This document shows, one piece after another, positions 9,897-20,268 of a stretch of 64,000 nucleotides of DNA (positions are counted from its first letter, which is position 1; each line of letters starts with the position of its first letter). The position numbers and the translations under genes were made by a program. Source of the DNA: Incurvaria masculella (Eukaryota > Arthropoda > Insecta > Lepidoptera > Incurvariidae); assembly GCA_946894095.1 (NCBI GenBank), contig OX335655.1:15934001-15998000 (forward strand), read 5' to 3'. The notes beneath the pieces are model-generated. The model saw only the letters and a list, made by a program, of their open reading frames with translations, was not told the DNA's origin and did no database searches.

Positions 9897-11489
9897 ATGG
9901 CGGCGGTCACGCCGACCCCCGCCATGAAATGGTTTTTTACCCTCCCTAAGGAGAGGCAGGACATCCTTTTCGAGAGGGAGCAGCCCACAGACGTACCGAT
10001 GACCGGCGATGAGTCAGACGGCAGTGCCTCTGACTCATCGACGCGCACCCTTAAAGGAGGATACTCGGCGAACGAGTCCGAGGACGGCGGCGGTGACGGT
10101 TTTACGACCGTCACACGCAAAAGGAAACGCCTATCCCGTTTCGCCCGGGATTCGCCCCTCTCGCCCTCGCCCTGCCCCTCTCCCCTTCCAGAGAGACGCG
10201 CCCCCGAGGCGACGGACACCGTCGCCAGCCCGCCCCTTAGCCCGACACCAAAGTCGGCAAAGAAGAGCGCGGCGGCGGTGCCCGCCGCCCCCCCCACCCC
10301 GCCCCCGCCCCCGCCCGCGCGGCCGGCGTCGAGCACTTCCGCCGAGCCGCCGGCTCCCGCGCCTCGAGGGCCGAAGGCCCCGCCTCCGATTTTTATCCAG
10401 GACAAACAGTCCTGGAACAAAATCTCTTCGGCTCTCAAGGCCAAGAACATTAATTTTACGGGTGCCCAGAACACCCAGCAAGCCATCAAGGTCACGGTAC
10501 CTTCGACCACCGACTTTCGGACGCTCACGGCGTTCCTTCAAAGAGAGAAGATTGGGTTCCATACCTACACTCTCGAGGAGGAACGCATGCTGCGCGTGGT
10601 GATCAGAGGGATACCAAAAGAGATCCGAAAGGAAGAGATCCGGGAGGATCTCGTCAGCCAGGGTCTACCCGTGCAAGAAGTGCACAGGCTCACTAGCCGC
10701 AAGGACAAGAGCCCTCTGGACCTTGTCCTTGTGGTCCTAGACCACAGCGAAGAAGGCAAGCGCATCTTCGCCGTCAGGACCGTGTGCCACATGGGTGGAC
10801 TCCGATTTGAGAAGCCCTACAAAACGGGACTTGTTGGTCAGTGCCACAAGTGCCAAAAGTACGGGCATACCTCCCGGAACTGCTTCGCCCGACCCAGGTG
10901 CGTGAAATGCCTAGGTGATCATGGCACCCAGGACTGTTCCCGCACCAGGGAATCGGTCGAACCCCCGGCGTGCGTCCTCTGCGGGCAAGCTGGGCACCCG
11001 GCCAACTACCGCGGATGCAAAAGAGCTCCGCAGAGGACCAAGAAAGGATCTCAGACCTCCCGCCCTGCTGGGCGGAGGGCACCCTCCGCGCCCTCAGCGC
11101 AGCCCGCGCCCGCCACTACATATGTACCGGCACCCCTCCCCCTCTCCAACCCGTGGAAGGAGCATGCTCCGAAGGTAGCGAGCCCGCCCCCCACCACGTC
11201 GGCGGCGCCGGCTATAGGCACCTCGCCACCAGCTCTACCACGGGCCTCTGAACCTGCCCCGAAGAGACCGACTTTGGTTCCGGGTGCCGCAACAGGCGGC
11301 GCCCGGAATCCTCTCGGGGCCGGGTCGAGACTCGCGTATGTGGCATCCCTCCTCAAGGGCGGTATCCTCGACCAGATCGAGGCCGAACTCGAGAAGGAGA
11401 CTGGCGACGGCATGGCCACGATCAATGTGTGCTTGAAATACAAGCACATAATCGACGCCCTCGGCGGCAGACCGACTTCACACAACTGA
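9897..11489 (+). CDS. Jockey-type ORF1: Gag-like RNA-binding protein (530 aa)
   Basis: This is the nucleic-acid-binding, Gag-like protein of the LINE, expected to coat the element RNA and carry it into the nucleus. Residues 85-165 are a low-complexity Pro/Ala/Ser region with proline runs. Residues about 170-300 resemble the RRM-like/PRE_C2HC region of insect LINE Gag proteins ('LRVVIRGIPKEI'). Three zinc knuckles follow: C316/C319/H324/C329, C335/C338/H342/C347 and C359/C362/H367/C374. The C-terminus is basic and proline-rich. ATG 9897 follows an AAAG context and is the first long in-frame start. The frame ends 10 bases before the ATG of ORF2, so ORF2 may be made by reinitiation. No internal stop is present. 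The function is inferred from the family, and membership is clear from the knuckle spacing. Confidence 0.9.
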   Translation: MAAVTPTPAMKWFFTLPKERQDILFEREQPTDVPMTGDESDGSASDSSTRTLKGGYSANESEDGGGDGFTTVTRKRKRLSRFARDSPLSPSPCPSPLPERRAPEATDTVASPPLSPTPKSAKKSAAAVPAAPPTPPPPPPARPASSTSAEPPAPAPRGPKAPPPIFIQDKQSWNKISSALKAKNINFTGAQNTQQAIKVTVPSTTDFRTLTAFLQREKIGFHTYTLEEERMLRVVIRGIPKEIRKEEIREDLVSQGLPVQEVHRLTSRKDKSPLDLVLVVLDHSEEGKRIFAVRTVCHMGGLRFEKPYKTGLVGQCHKCQKYGHTSRNCFARPRCVKCLGDHGTQDCSRTRESVEPPACVLCGQAGHPANYRGCKRAPQRTKKGSQTSRPAGRRAPSAPSAQPAPATTYVPAPLPLSNPWKEHAPKVASPPPTTSAAPAIGTSPPALPRASEPAPKRPTLVPGAATGGARNPLGAGSRLAYVASLLKGGILDQIEAELEKETGDGMATINVCLKYKHIIDALGGRPTSHN

Positions 11490-11499
11490 CGGACTTCCA

Positions 11500-14433
11500 A
11501 TGGATGTACAACCCACATCCTCTCCCTCCCAAAGGATAAAGCCAAGAGCCTTATCCATTGTGTACTTCAACTCGAATGGACTCAAAACCCAGCGCGATGA
11601 AGTACACGATCTCCTGTCCAAATATCAAGTCGATGTGATGCTAGTGCAAGAGACCTTCTTGAAACCTAGCATACGCGACCCAAAAATAGCAGGATACGCT
11701 ATCGTCCGAAACGACCGGTTGAACGGCCGCCTCGGCGGTACGCTCATCTACTACAGAAGGTCTCTGCACTGCGTTCCCATCGACCCTCCTGCCCTGACGA
11801 ACATAGAAGCATCAGTCTGCCAAATAGCAATGACCGGCCATCAGCCGATAACCCTAGCCTCAGTCTATCTCAGCGGTGGCAAAGAGGTACTCGAGAGTGA
11901 CATCGAGGCACTCCTTAACCTAGGTGACTCTGTCCTTCTGGCAGGGGACCTAAATGCCAAGCACGCACGTTGGACATCCAACTACACCAACCCGAACGGG
12001 AGCCGCCTCGATGCACTGGTCGACAAGTGCCACTTTGACATCATAGCTCCTATGACGCCCACTCACTATCCCTGGAATCCTGATCACAGACCTGACGTCC
12101 TCGACATAGCCCTCCTGAAAAACGTAGCACTCAGGCTGGGACTCCTAACGACGCTACACGAACTAGACTCGGACCACAGACCTGTACACCTCAAGCTAGG
12201 AGCGCAGACTGATGTCCTCCCTCCGACCAAGACAATAACTGACTGGCGCAAGCTCACCACGATCCTCCAGACCATGTCGTCGCCCCACCTGGATAGGATC
12301 CCCAACGTGTTGACTTCGGGCGAAGAGGCAACGCTGGCGGTCGAGGCCCTAACAGAACACCTTCAAACCTCCATCAAGGAGTGCTCCAGACAGATACCAG
12401 CGGCAAACGATCGCCGCTGGGAACTGCCTGACGATATAAGGAACCTGCTTAGGGCCAAGAACAGAGCCATGCGTGACTATAGTTTCTTCCCCTCAGACGA
12501 AAACCGTATACAGATGCGTGCCCTGCAGAGAGAGGTCAGGCACTGCATGTCTGAGCTCAGAAACAATAGTTGGGAAAACCTATTGGGGGAGATACGTCCC
12601 TCCCACCAAGCATACTGGGGGTTGGCGAGGGCCCTCAAGTCAGACACTGTCTCAACCATGCCGCCCCTGGCAAGGGCGGATGGGACAGTCGCCTTCCTCG
12701 ATGAGGAGAAGGCAGAGCTACTCGCCGACTCCCTCGAAGCCCAATGCTCTCCTAGCCTCCAGCCAGTGGATGCACGGCACGTTGACCAGGTCAACGAGGA
12801 GGTAGAGCGGAGGACTTCACTCCCTCCCACAGCCCTTCTACCCGAAGTCACTATTGATGAGGTTCAAACCCTCATCAAGAACCTCCGACCCCGAAAAGCC
12901 CCGGGTGCTGACGGCATCTCAAACAAGGTTCTCAAGAACCTTCCAGTCAACCTTATTGTCCTCTTAGTCCACATTTTCAATGCAGCCCTGCAAAGCTGCA
13001 CGTTCCCAGCGGCTTGGAAGGTGGCTACCGTAATAGGTATCCACAAACCTAACAAGCACCGCTCGGAACCTTCCAGTTACCGCCCCATCAGCCTCCTATC
13101 CTCTCTGGGGAAGATCTATGAGCGAGTGATCCTAGCCCGACTGAAGGATTACATCGACTCATCGAACCTCCTCATCAACGAGCAGTTTGGCTTTCGCGCC
13201 AAACACTCTTGCATCCAACAAGTACACCGCATCACGGAGTACAACCTCAAGGGCCTCACCCAACGCCGTCACCCCAAAAGCACGGGAGCACTCTTCTTCG
13301 ACGTAGCGAAGGCATTCGACAAAGTCTGGCATAGCGGCTTGTTATACAAGCTGTACAGTCTACGGGTGCCAGACAGACTGGTTCTCATCCTCCGGGACTA
13401 TCTCAGAGAACGAAGCTTTCGTTACAGAGTCGAAGGGGCGCTCTCGTCGCCTCATCCCATTCGAGCCGGAGTTCCGCAAGGCTCCGTGCTATCCCCCACG
13501 CTCTATTCTCTCTATACCAACGACATTCCGTGTGTGCGGGATGTCGAGCTGGCTCTATTCGCAGATGACACTGCCCTCTACCGGACAGGTCCATCTGCGG
13601 CCACGATCTGCAGACACCTCCAGAGAGGAGCCAACGCCCTGGGCGATTGGTTCCTCAGATGGAGGATCGAAGTGAACCCCGAAAAAAGTGCAGCTATGTA
13701 CTTCAGCCGGGGCTCCTCACGTCCAGATCGCACCCTCCCTCCCATCACCCTTCTTGGTCGGCCCATCCCATGGGTGGAGCAGACCAAGTACCTGGGCGTC
13801 ACCCTCGACCGTGGGATGACGTTCAAACCCCATATCAAGCGCGTGCGTGACCACGCCGCGTTTGTCCTAGGCCGTCTCTATCCTATGCTAGGCAGGAAGA
13901 GTAAAATGTCCCTTAGAAATAAGGTGACAATTTACAAAACCTGCATCCGTCCCATCTTCTCCTACGCCAGTGTGGTCTTTGCGCATGTAGCAAAGACCAA
14001 CCTGAAGCCCCTCCAGACCCTCCAGAACCGCTTCATGCGACAGGCGACTGGTGCCCCCCTCTACGTGCGGAACGTCAATCTCCATCGGGACCTTGGCCTT
14101 CCAACCGTAGCCCAACACTTCAAAGAAGCCTCTACCCGCTACTTTGAAGGGATCCCTTCCCACCCGAATCCGCTGCTCGTGAAGGCGGCAACGTACGCCA
14201 CCTTCCCGAGCATCCGACCCATCCCACCGCACAGACGTCGCCCTCGTCACGTCCTGGTCGACCCAGACGACGAGACGACCGTCCTCAACGCGGCCCTAGC
14301 ACCGCCACCATGTCCTTCCCGCTCCCGTCCCCGACTCAGGACGAGCAGGCCCCGCTGTACTTTCAGCAGGTTCCGGCACGTCCCAGGTCGCTTCTCCCCG
14401 ACACGCCCCAGCGCTCCACGCAACGTCCCTTAG
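11500..14433 (+). CDS. Jockey-type ORF2: AP-like endonuclease and reverse transcriptase (977 aa)
   Basis: This enzyme nicks target DNA and primes reverse transcription of the LINE RNA. Residues about 18-235 are an AP-like endonuclease: FNSNG near 23-27, E51 in VQETF, GDLNAKH with D150 and N152, and SDHRPV at 224-229. Residues about 465-740 are the reverse transcriptase: RKAPGADG near 465, YRPISLLSSLGK near 527, QFGFR near 562, D601 in FFDVAKAFD, GVPQGS at 657-662 and FADD at 687-690. Residues about 760-870 give the usual thumb and C-terminal segment (KYLGVTLD). No RNase H domain is seen, as expected for the Jockey clade. The last 45 residues are Pro/Arg/Ser-rich and look unlike the rest. The frame is open throughout and all visible catalytic residues are present. 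Confidence 0.93.
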   Translation: MDVQPTSSPSQRIKPRALSIVYFNSNGLKTQRDEVHDLLSKYQVDVMLVQETFLKPSIRDPKIAGYAIVRNDRLNGRLGGTLIYYRRSLHCVPIDPPALTNIEASVCQIAMTGHQPITLASVYLSGGKEVLESDIEALLNLGDSVLLAGDLNAKHARWTSNYTNPNGSRLDALVDKCHFDIIAPMTPTHYPWNPDHRPDVLDIALLKNVALRLGLLTTLHELDSDHRPVHLKLGAQTDVLPPTKTITDWRKLTTILQTMSSPHLDRIPNVLTSGEEATLAVEALTEHLQTSIKECSRQIPAANDRRWELPDDIRNLLRAKNRAMRDYSFFPSDENRIQMRALQREVRHCMSELRNNSWENLLGEIRPSHQAYWGLARALKSDTVSTMPPLARADGTVAFLDEEKAELLADSLEAQCSPSLQPVDARHVDQVNEEVERRTSLPPTALLPEVTIDEVQTLIKNLRPRKAPGADGISNKVLKNLPVNLIVLLVHIFNAALQSCTFPAAWKVATVIGIHKPNKHRSEPSSYRPISLLSSLGKIYERVILARLKDYIDSSNLLINEQFGFRAKHSCIQQVHRITEYNLKGLTQRRHPKSTGALFFDVAKAFDKVWHSGLLYKLYSLRVPDRLVLILRDYLRERSFRYRVEGALSSPHPIRAGVPQGSVLSPTLYSLYTNDIPCVRDVELALFADDTALYRTGPSAATICRHLQRGANALGDWFLRWRIEVNPEKSAAMYFSRGSSRPDRTLPPITLLGRPIPWVEQTKYLGVTLDRGMTFKPHIKRVRDHAAFVLGRLYPMLGRKSKMSLRNKVTIYKTCIRPIFSYASVVFAHVAKTNLKPLQTLQNRFMRQATGAPLYVRNVNLHRDLGLPTVAQHFKEASTRYFEGIPSHPNPLLVKAATYATFPSIRPIPPHRRRPRHVLVDPDDETTVLNAALAPPPCPSRSRPRLRTSRPRCTFSRFRHVPGRFSPTRPSAPRNVP

Positions 14434-14699
14434 TTGCACAATACACCACACACACTTTTCAGGCTCGTGCGCCTTCTGCGCCCGCCAAACGACCGGCTAT
14501 CCTTTTTAACGCCGACAGGCCAAAGGACATTAGGGGGGTGTTTTAGTGGGTAGGTCTGGCCTAGGGTTAGGTTAGACTCGCCAACCAGTCCCACATAACC
14601 TGATTCCGGAATCAGGTATGCGTAAAGCATTTCACCTCCCCAGCCTCTTGCAGCCTCCGCTGGGCTACAAGGAGGTTCGAAAAAAAAAAAAAAAAAAAA
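14434..14699 (+). other. 3' UTR and poly(A) tail of the Jockey-type LINE
   Basis: A short 3' UTR containing GGGTTAGGTTAG ends in a run of about 19 A residues (14681-14699). The A-tract with no loss of register suggests a recent insertion. Confidence 0.8.
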
Positions 14700-14704
14700 C
14701 GAAT

Positions 14705-15479
14705 AATCAGGAATAAAACTGGCTTTAGAGAACAAATTTCGGCAACATCGGTTTTTTGAAGCAGCTAAACAATTTCTAACGGCGGCGGCGGGGTTAGGGG
14801 AAAAATAAACATGATATCTAAATAGACACGATTTCGGCTACAGTGTAGCCGTGACACGAGTTTATACTTCGTAGACGCCGTATAAGTGCCCGGCTCAGCA
14901 GTCTTAGGGCTTCACTACATTTTATTTATTTTCTCTGGAATTAGGTCCGCGGGGAATTAGTAAACGGTTGGGTTTTTCTATCAGCACTACTTTCGGATTG
15001 AGGGCTGCACACTAATCCTGTCGACATTTACGGAATGTTGTTGGACGTGGCTTTGTTCCTTGGAAAATGTATCGTAAAACCTTTGATATATTTTGTTATT
15101 ATTTGATTAAAGGGTCAGCAAGGGTAGCTGCATGGGAAATCTCTTAGTACGTACTCCATCTTCTCGATACTTGGCGAAGCATTTTGAATTCACATTATTT
15201 ATAAATTCTGGCCCCTTCTTTTTTAAAGTTAATATTTGTCTTAGGTTCTTAATTAAAATTTAACTTGCATTTAGGTAGAACGTCAAAGAGTAAAAAACAA
15301 AAGAAACTGAAACACTCAGTGTGATCGGAGTAAAATTTTTAAAACTTCTTTAATTACCCAGAGTTGAGAGAATAATACAAGCATATTCTGGTGCCAAATC
15401 AGTTGGCCCTACTCAAGTTTTAAATGTATCAAGGGAATATATTCAATTAATAAAAAGCCAAGTTTCATAGAATAAAAAT
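14705..15479. other. AT-rich intergenic, nothing recognised
   Basis: I see no convincing frame or repeat match before the palindromic element. Confidence 0.45.
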
Positions 15480-15781
15480 TTAACAAAAAAAATAACCGAC
15501 TTCAAAGAAAAAGCACTAAAAAGTAAAAAATAATGTTCATTTTTGTAGTTACGATTTCTGTTATTTTTTGAGTCAGCGTCAGCCGGGCACGCGCTGCGCC
15601 AATCAAGAGAACCTAACCTAATCTAACCTAACCTAACCTAACCTAACCTAACCTAACCTAACCTAACCTAACCTTGGCTGACACCGACTCAAAAAATAAC
15701 AGAAATCGTAACTACAAAAATGAACATTATTTTTTACTTTTTAGTGCTTTTTCTTTGAAGTCGGTTATTTTTTTTGTTAAT
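15480..15781. repeat. 104-bp inverted repeat enclosing a telomere-type (CCTAA)n array
   Basis: Arms 15480-15583 and about 15676-15781 are reverse complements with about two mismatches. The left arm starts TTAACAAAAAAAATAACCG. Between them lies an AACCTAACCTAACC array (15610-15673), about 12 units with one variant (CCTAATCTAA). TTAGG is the canonical insect telomere unit. It is part of the larger 'AAGTCGGTT' element. Confidence 0.9.
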
Positions 15782-16165
15782 TTTTTTTTTATTTGTTAAT
15801 TTTTAGTGAATCTGAAGTAAACTTACTAATTTGTACACGTCCTTTCCAATAAAAAAAGAATCACCGAAATCGGTTGGCGTTATATTGAGTTATTCGTCCA
15901 TTTGTCGCGCACATCTTAATACAAATTTAAGACTTTTATGATTTTCTCATGGATATCATTGTCAGAACTTAACCAAATTAAAATGGGACCACTTGGGAAG
16001 CACTAGCTATCATTTAAAAAAATAATCATCAAAATCGGTTCACCCAGAAAAAAGGTATGAGGTAACAAACATAAAAAAAAAAACAAAAAACAAAAAAAAC
16101 AAAAAAAAAAAAAAAACATACAGACGAATTGATAACCTCCTCCTTTTTTTTAAGTCGGTTAAAAA
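15480..16165 (+). mobile_element. Non-autonomous element with AACCGACTT / AAGTCGGTT ends
   Basis: The left end carries 'AATAACCGACTTCAAAG'. The right end carries 'GATAACCTCCTCC', then a T-run and 'AAGTCGGTTAAAAA'. This right end is a very common lepidopteran repeat end and is also found alone at 3492-3540. The inside is AT-rich with long A-runs (16075-16110) and no coding frame. The superfamily is not clear to me; Helitron-like and TIR-type origins are both possible. Confidence 0.6.
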
Positions 16166-16990
16166 TCAAGTACTTCGAAATTCGAATCCAAACTAAAACA
16201 TAGATATTCATCGAAACTCAATTATCTGATTTATTCGAAATCCATGTTTGGTTTCACCAATAAAAGCCTAAAACAATATTAAGTAGTACACCAGACGAGT
16301 TCTCTGGAAGCCAGCGAAAATCTATTTTGGAATTGATGAAACAAATACATCGATGTGGGTAAACTTGAATATACAACTTTGGCTGTATGTAAATATAATA
16401 GAATTATAAAGGCCTAAATAATGTGTGATAAGTATGAATATTGACACAGATATTTTGACTCTGGGCCGGCAAACAAAAAGGCTTTCGTGCAATGTTCTTT
16501 TTACTAGGGTATGTAGCTCCATGGTTTGGTTTAAAAAGTTATCCTTGTGATTAATGAAAGTTCCTCATAAAACCTCATGGTTGGAATTGTAATCTATTAC
16601 TGTATGTACATTACGTGCTACTTTTTCTTTCTTTTGTAGATTGGTGTTTCACTGTATTTTTGTGTGGTGTGTCTTAATAAACGATTTGAATTTAAATTTG
16701 AAGTCGCTGATTATATTGAGATCACTGATCGCATATTTATCCGGCAGCGCAGCCGTTACTTTGAGACCTATAAAGTAGTAAGGTGAGCAAGCTGTGTGAA
16801 TACCAGTCCATAGGCCATGCCCGCCTTTGAATGCGGTCGGTCCGGCTTGGCTCCCTGCGAGTTGTTAAGCATTGCGCAGTCGCATCGCTCGTCGCTCACT
16901 TCGGCGGTTCTGGGAAGTAACCAGCTCAACTCGCGCGAATCAAAACTCACCAATCAGACTGTGGACGTCCGTGGGAGGACAACCCTCCGT
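16166..16990. other. Intergenic, partly repeat-derived
   Basis: It is AT-rich up to about 16790. From about 16800 the GC content rises. This may belong to the decayed LINE that follows, but no reading frame can be defended there. Confidence 0.4.
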
Positions 16991-17220
16991 CCCTTTTCTA
17001 CCATCGCTCAACTCGGAGCAGGCTGGGAATGCATCCATGCACTGTCGATATTCCCAAAACTAGAACCAACCTATGCTCTAGATCCTTTAATTATTGGGTC
17101 GTCAAACTTGGAATGCACTCTCTGCCGAGGTAATTCCCCTCTACCTGGGGTCCTTCAAACGTCGTGTGGAATGGCGGAAGTATCGACAGAAACCCTTCTG
17201 TATGGCGGCAGCCTAGCCAC
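16991..17220 (+). pseudogene. Decayed CR1-like LINE C-terminus
   Basis: The translation gives FYHRSTRSRLGMHPCTVDIP followed by KTRTNLCSRSFNYWVVKL, then a frameshifted 'LPR.FPSTWGP'. This lines up with the tail at 1447-1674 (TVDIPKIRTHRSSRSF, LWNELPSDV). Stops and frameshifts show it is dead. Confidence 0.6.
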
Positions 17221-17524
17221 GAGTTAAAACATCTAACTGTTGTTCGTACTCTTGCGAATCCGGGACGCGCAACATAGAATGTTCGTTGCATTAAATAGTG
17301 CTCAGTGAAGTTCGTACGATTGTGAGGTGTCGTTGGACGAAGAGAAAATCATTAGTAAGCGAAAAGACATGTGTACAGTTCACACGCGGCATAAGTGAAA
17401 CTTTCGGCGCCCGACTTGCTAGTTTAGGTCCAAACTGCCAGACTTTGGCAGCGACCAGCCGGGGGCGTGAGTCGACGCATTTCAAGGTCAAGCAGAGTGT
17501 GGCTTCTTATAACGTTTAGGGAAC
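17221..17524. other. Intergenic, nothing recognised
   Basis: Mixed-composition sequence; open frames on both strands overlap each other and carry no known motif. Confidence 0.4.
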
Positions 17525-17770
17525 AGGGGGTCCATTTGGAGCAAGAGTGAGTTCGAATTCGTCACTAAATATCAACTCACTCTTTTAAATAGGTTATGTT
17601 TCCACACTTCTTAAACATCATTACAGTTAGGTAAAAATCTGGTCTGTCCCGTAAATACGTTGGAAGTATAAATAACGGTTCCGTTATTTAAATAATAATA
17701 TATTTCCCAGATATTTTTAACTTAACTCACTCCTGAACTCGAACTCACTCTTACCTGAATTGGCCCCCAG
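17525..17770. mobile_element. MITE with GGGGGYCCA... inverted ends
   Basis: The left end is 'GGGGGTCCATTTGGAGCAAG' plus 'AGTGAGTTCGA'; the right end is 'TCGAACTCACTCTTACC' plus 'TGAATTGGCCCCC'. The imperfect inverted ends extend some 35 bases with a second inner repeat of 'AACTCACTC'. The core is AT-rich and non-coding. Confidence 0.7.
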
Positions 17771-19172
17771 TTTATAATGTATGCTATGTCATTCTTTCGC
17801 AGGTTAAATCCTATGCTTTTGTCTCTTATCAGTGTCGCTTTTTCGTTTTATCGAGTTGCAAATCACAACGACACCAAAGAAGTTTTCACTTCAAAAAAGC
17901 TCAGTAGTCGCTTAATGCCTTTATTCCCTTCCCTTCTTACCTTATCCTCAATGAATCACTTTCACGTTTTGGTTGTATCGAAGTAGTAGGATCCGCGAGG
18001 GTAAAAGAGATAGTAGATGCAAAGGTTTCGAGAGATTTACTTTTGTGGTGGCACAGGCCGTCATTGAATATTATTTGTTTCCCTTGTGATTTGTGAACAT
18101 ACAATTGACGTAGCCCTGGGCTAAATAATAACTAATTATTTTTTTTTTAAGTCTATAAAGCACTTCTAATTTCAAATAATGAAAATATGCACGTCACTTT
18201 TAATTTTTTATTCAAGGAATATAGGTAATATTCTTTTACAATGAAATAATTAATATCCAATTTCATCCCTCTATATTTATGATTATATATTTATTTATTA
18301 CATATTTATTAAGATAACAAAAGGCTGGATTAGGTTCGCTGCAATCAAAATACGTAAAGCTTTCAACCAGATGCTTAGCAAACGTCCATCAAATTCGTAC
18401 TGAAAATAATTAATATTTACAAGTAATTGCAAGCAAATAGAGGTCGGCACTTTCACTATAAAATATATCATAATTGCAGATACGTCGATCGGATGTCGCC
18501 TTGGGCACATAAACGATTGAAAACATAATTACATAGAGACTCATAGTAATAAAATTCTGATTACTTTCTAAAGTTTTGAATATCCCAAGAAAACATTCGG
18601 ATACGCAAATGGTTAATCCAACGAGTAAAATTTAAACTCTTCCGCATAGCGGAAACGTAGCCACTTATAAGTGAAACACATGCACTGACGCTAGCGCCGG
18701 CCAGTCAGTTCGCTTACGAATTCGCACTGATCTTCTCGAGTTCCAACACAGGGCGCTATTTAGTGCAAATAACACTGCCCATCCCAAATTGTTAAACGAA
18801 CTAACTACTGTCAGTGCATTATCACTGTGTAAGTAACACGTGGCTGCGCTGCGCTGTCGCCAAGTAATATGTAAAAGGTAAGGATATTCCCTTTCATACA
18901 ATTCTGTCACCTGTTGCGGTATTCCGATATTCCGTCTTCTTTCAGTTTTATATGTAATTTTTCGATTATATAAATGAGTTTTGGTCGCTCCTTCCGTCTT
19001 ATTTAACTACAATTTCGACATCCCAACTCGATTACAGATCCTCTCCTCAGATAACTGCTACTTTCCACTTAAGAGTTCTTATTTGCACATTAGGTTTTTA
19101 ACATAGCATTAGGTGAGCCTTCAAATGTGTGCTGAGATGTTCCTATCAAGTAATATGATATGCTCCATGACA
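17771..19172. other. Intergenic, no gene recognised
   Basis: Mostly AT-rich. A moderately GC-rich patch at about 18660-18900 contains 'GCTAGCGCCGGCC' but no credible frame or splice arrangement. Confidence 0.4.
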
Positions 19173-19365
19173 TAAAAACCGGCCAAGTGCGAGTCGGACT
19201 AGCACACGAAGGGTTCCGTAACATCGTTCAGGATTTAACACAAAAATCACGTTGTTTGTATGCGGGGGTCCCTTTAATTGTGGCACACTCTGTGAAAATT
19301 TCATCAGCCTACCTTATTACGGTTCATGAGATACAGCCCTATGACAGACGGACGGACGGACTAAA
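19173..19365 (-). mobile_element. GTCY-microsatellite element, minus strand
   Basis: It starts 'AAAAACCGGCCAAGTGCGAG' and contains 'GGTTCATGAGATACAGCCC'. It ends in the GACG-run, truncated before the 'GGAACCCT' end. Confidence 0.75.
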
Positions 19366-19628
19366 ACTGTTTCGCTTCACCAGTAACGCGCAGCAAAAAT
19401 ATAAGCCGAAAACGGTTTTAAAATACGAGCAACCCTTAACGTGTCTATTTTGACTTTCAAATTATCTTGCGACTTAATAAAATTCCAGCCGCAAAGCCTC
19501 GAGCCTCTTTTCGAGTGAAAACAGCCAACTATGGTAACGTTCAAATTTATGCTAGCTGGCAGTGTCGAGTATAAATTTGAAATGTCACCGAAGAATATAT
19601 ACACTGAACGAGGCAAAGAATATATATA

Positions 19629-20268
19629 TGTCGCAAGCTTATGCCATAACCAGGTTTTCCATATAAAGCCTAGGCATTTGCGATTATGCCGGCAAATGTT
19701 CAAAAATTCAATTAAAATATTGCATTTGACTGGACTTTTTCGTATTCGATTATATACATTATTTTAATGTTCTGTGGGTATTTAAAATAATGTTTGGCTT
19801 ACCACGGATATTTTCCTCGGTCCTAGTGGCTGACGTTTCGAACCACGGAGGATAGAGGTAGTCCTCCGTGTTTCGAATTGTCCCGTGCAGTTAATTTTGC
19901 GTGCGTGTGCGGTTGGGTCTTTCTAACGTGCGCCCAGCCGCACCAATGCATTTGCCCTGAAAATTAACTCCACGGATCAGTTCGAAATGTCGACTACTAG
20001 GACCGAGGAAAATAACTGTGGTAAGCCTATATCAGACAGCAATCGGTTATGCCTGAAGATCGTAGGCAGTTGCTAAAAACGATGACTTTTATTGTATTTG
20101 ACTGGCTGATTTCAGGCATTTTCGAACAAACCTGAACCCGATAATCATAATCTATTACGCCTCAAAAAGTCCAGTCAAATGCAATATTTTTAGTGAATTC
20201 TTACATTTACCGGCATAATCGCAAATGCCTGTATATAGAAAGCCTTAATATAGCATAAGCTTGCGACA
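19629..20268. mobile_element. Palindromic element with a second inverted-end element nested inside
   Basis: The outer arms begin TGTCGCAAGCTTATGCC (left) and end GGCATAAGC-like 'TAGCATAAGCTTGCGACA' (right). They share 'AAATGCAATATT', 'CCGGCATAATCGCAAATGCC' and related blocks over about 110 bases each. It has no coding content. Confidence 0.75.
19796..20027. mobile_element. Inner MITE of the nested pair
   Basis: The ends are GGCTTACCACGGATATTTTC and its near-complement 'GAAAATAACTGTGGTAAGCC', continuing into 'CTCGGTCCTA' / 'TAGGACCGAG'. The core is GC-rich with CCACGGAGGA-type small inverted repeats. It lies in the loop of the outer palindrome. Confidence 0.75.

Larger units (their letters stand above)
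9415..14699 (+). mobile_element. Complete Jockey-type LINE (non-LTR retrotransposon), about 5.3 kb
   Basis: A GC-rich block in AT-rich DNA holds a 5' UTR (9415-9896), ORF1 and ORF2 both intact, a short 3' UTR and a pure A-tract ending at 14699. ACGAAT occurs at 9409-9414 and again at 14699-14704 (the first A may belong to the tail), consistent with a 5-6 bp target-site duplication and hence a full-length insertion. The lack of an RNase H domain and the Gag-like ORF1 with three CCHC knuckles fit the Jockey clade. Two uninterrupted reading frames indicate a young insertion that may still be competent. Its left boundary rests only on the short duplication. Confidence 0.85.

Noticed and set aside
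9866..10528. Open frames on the minus strand and in frame +2 over LINE ORF1
   Set aside because: They are by-products of the GC-rich Pro/Ala region of ORF1; no motif.
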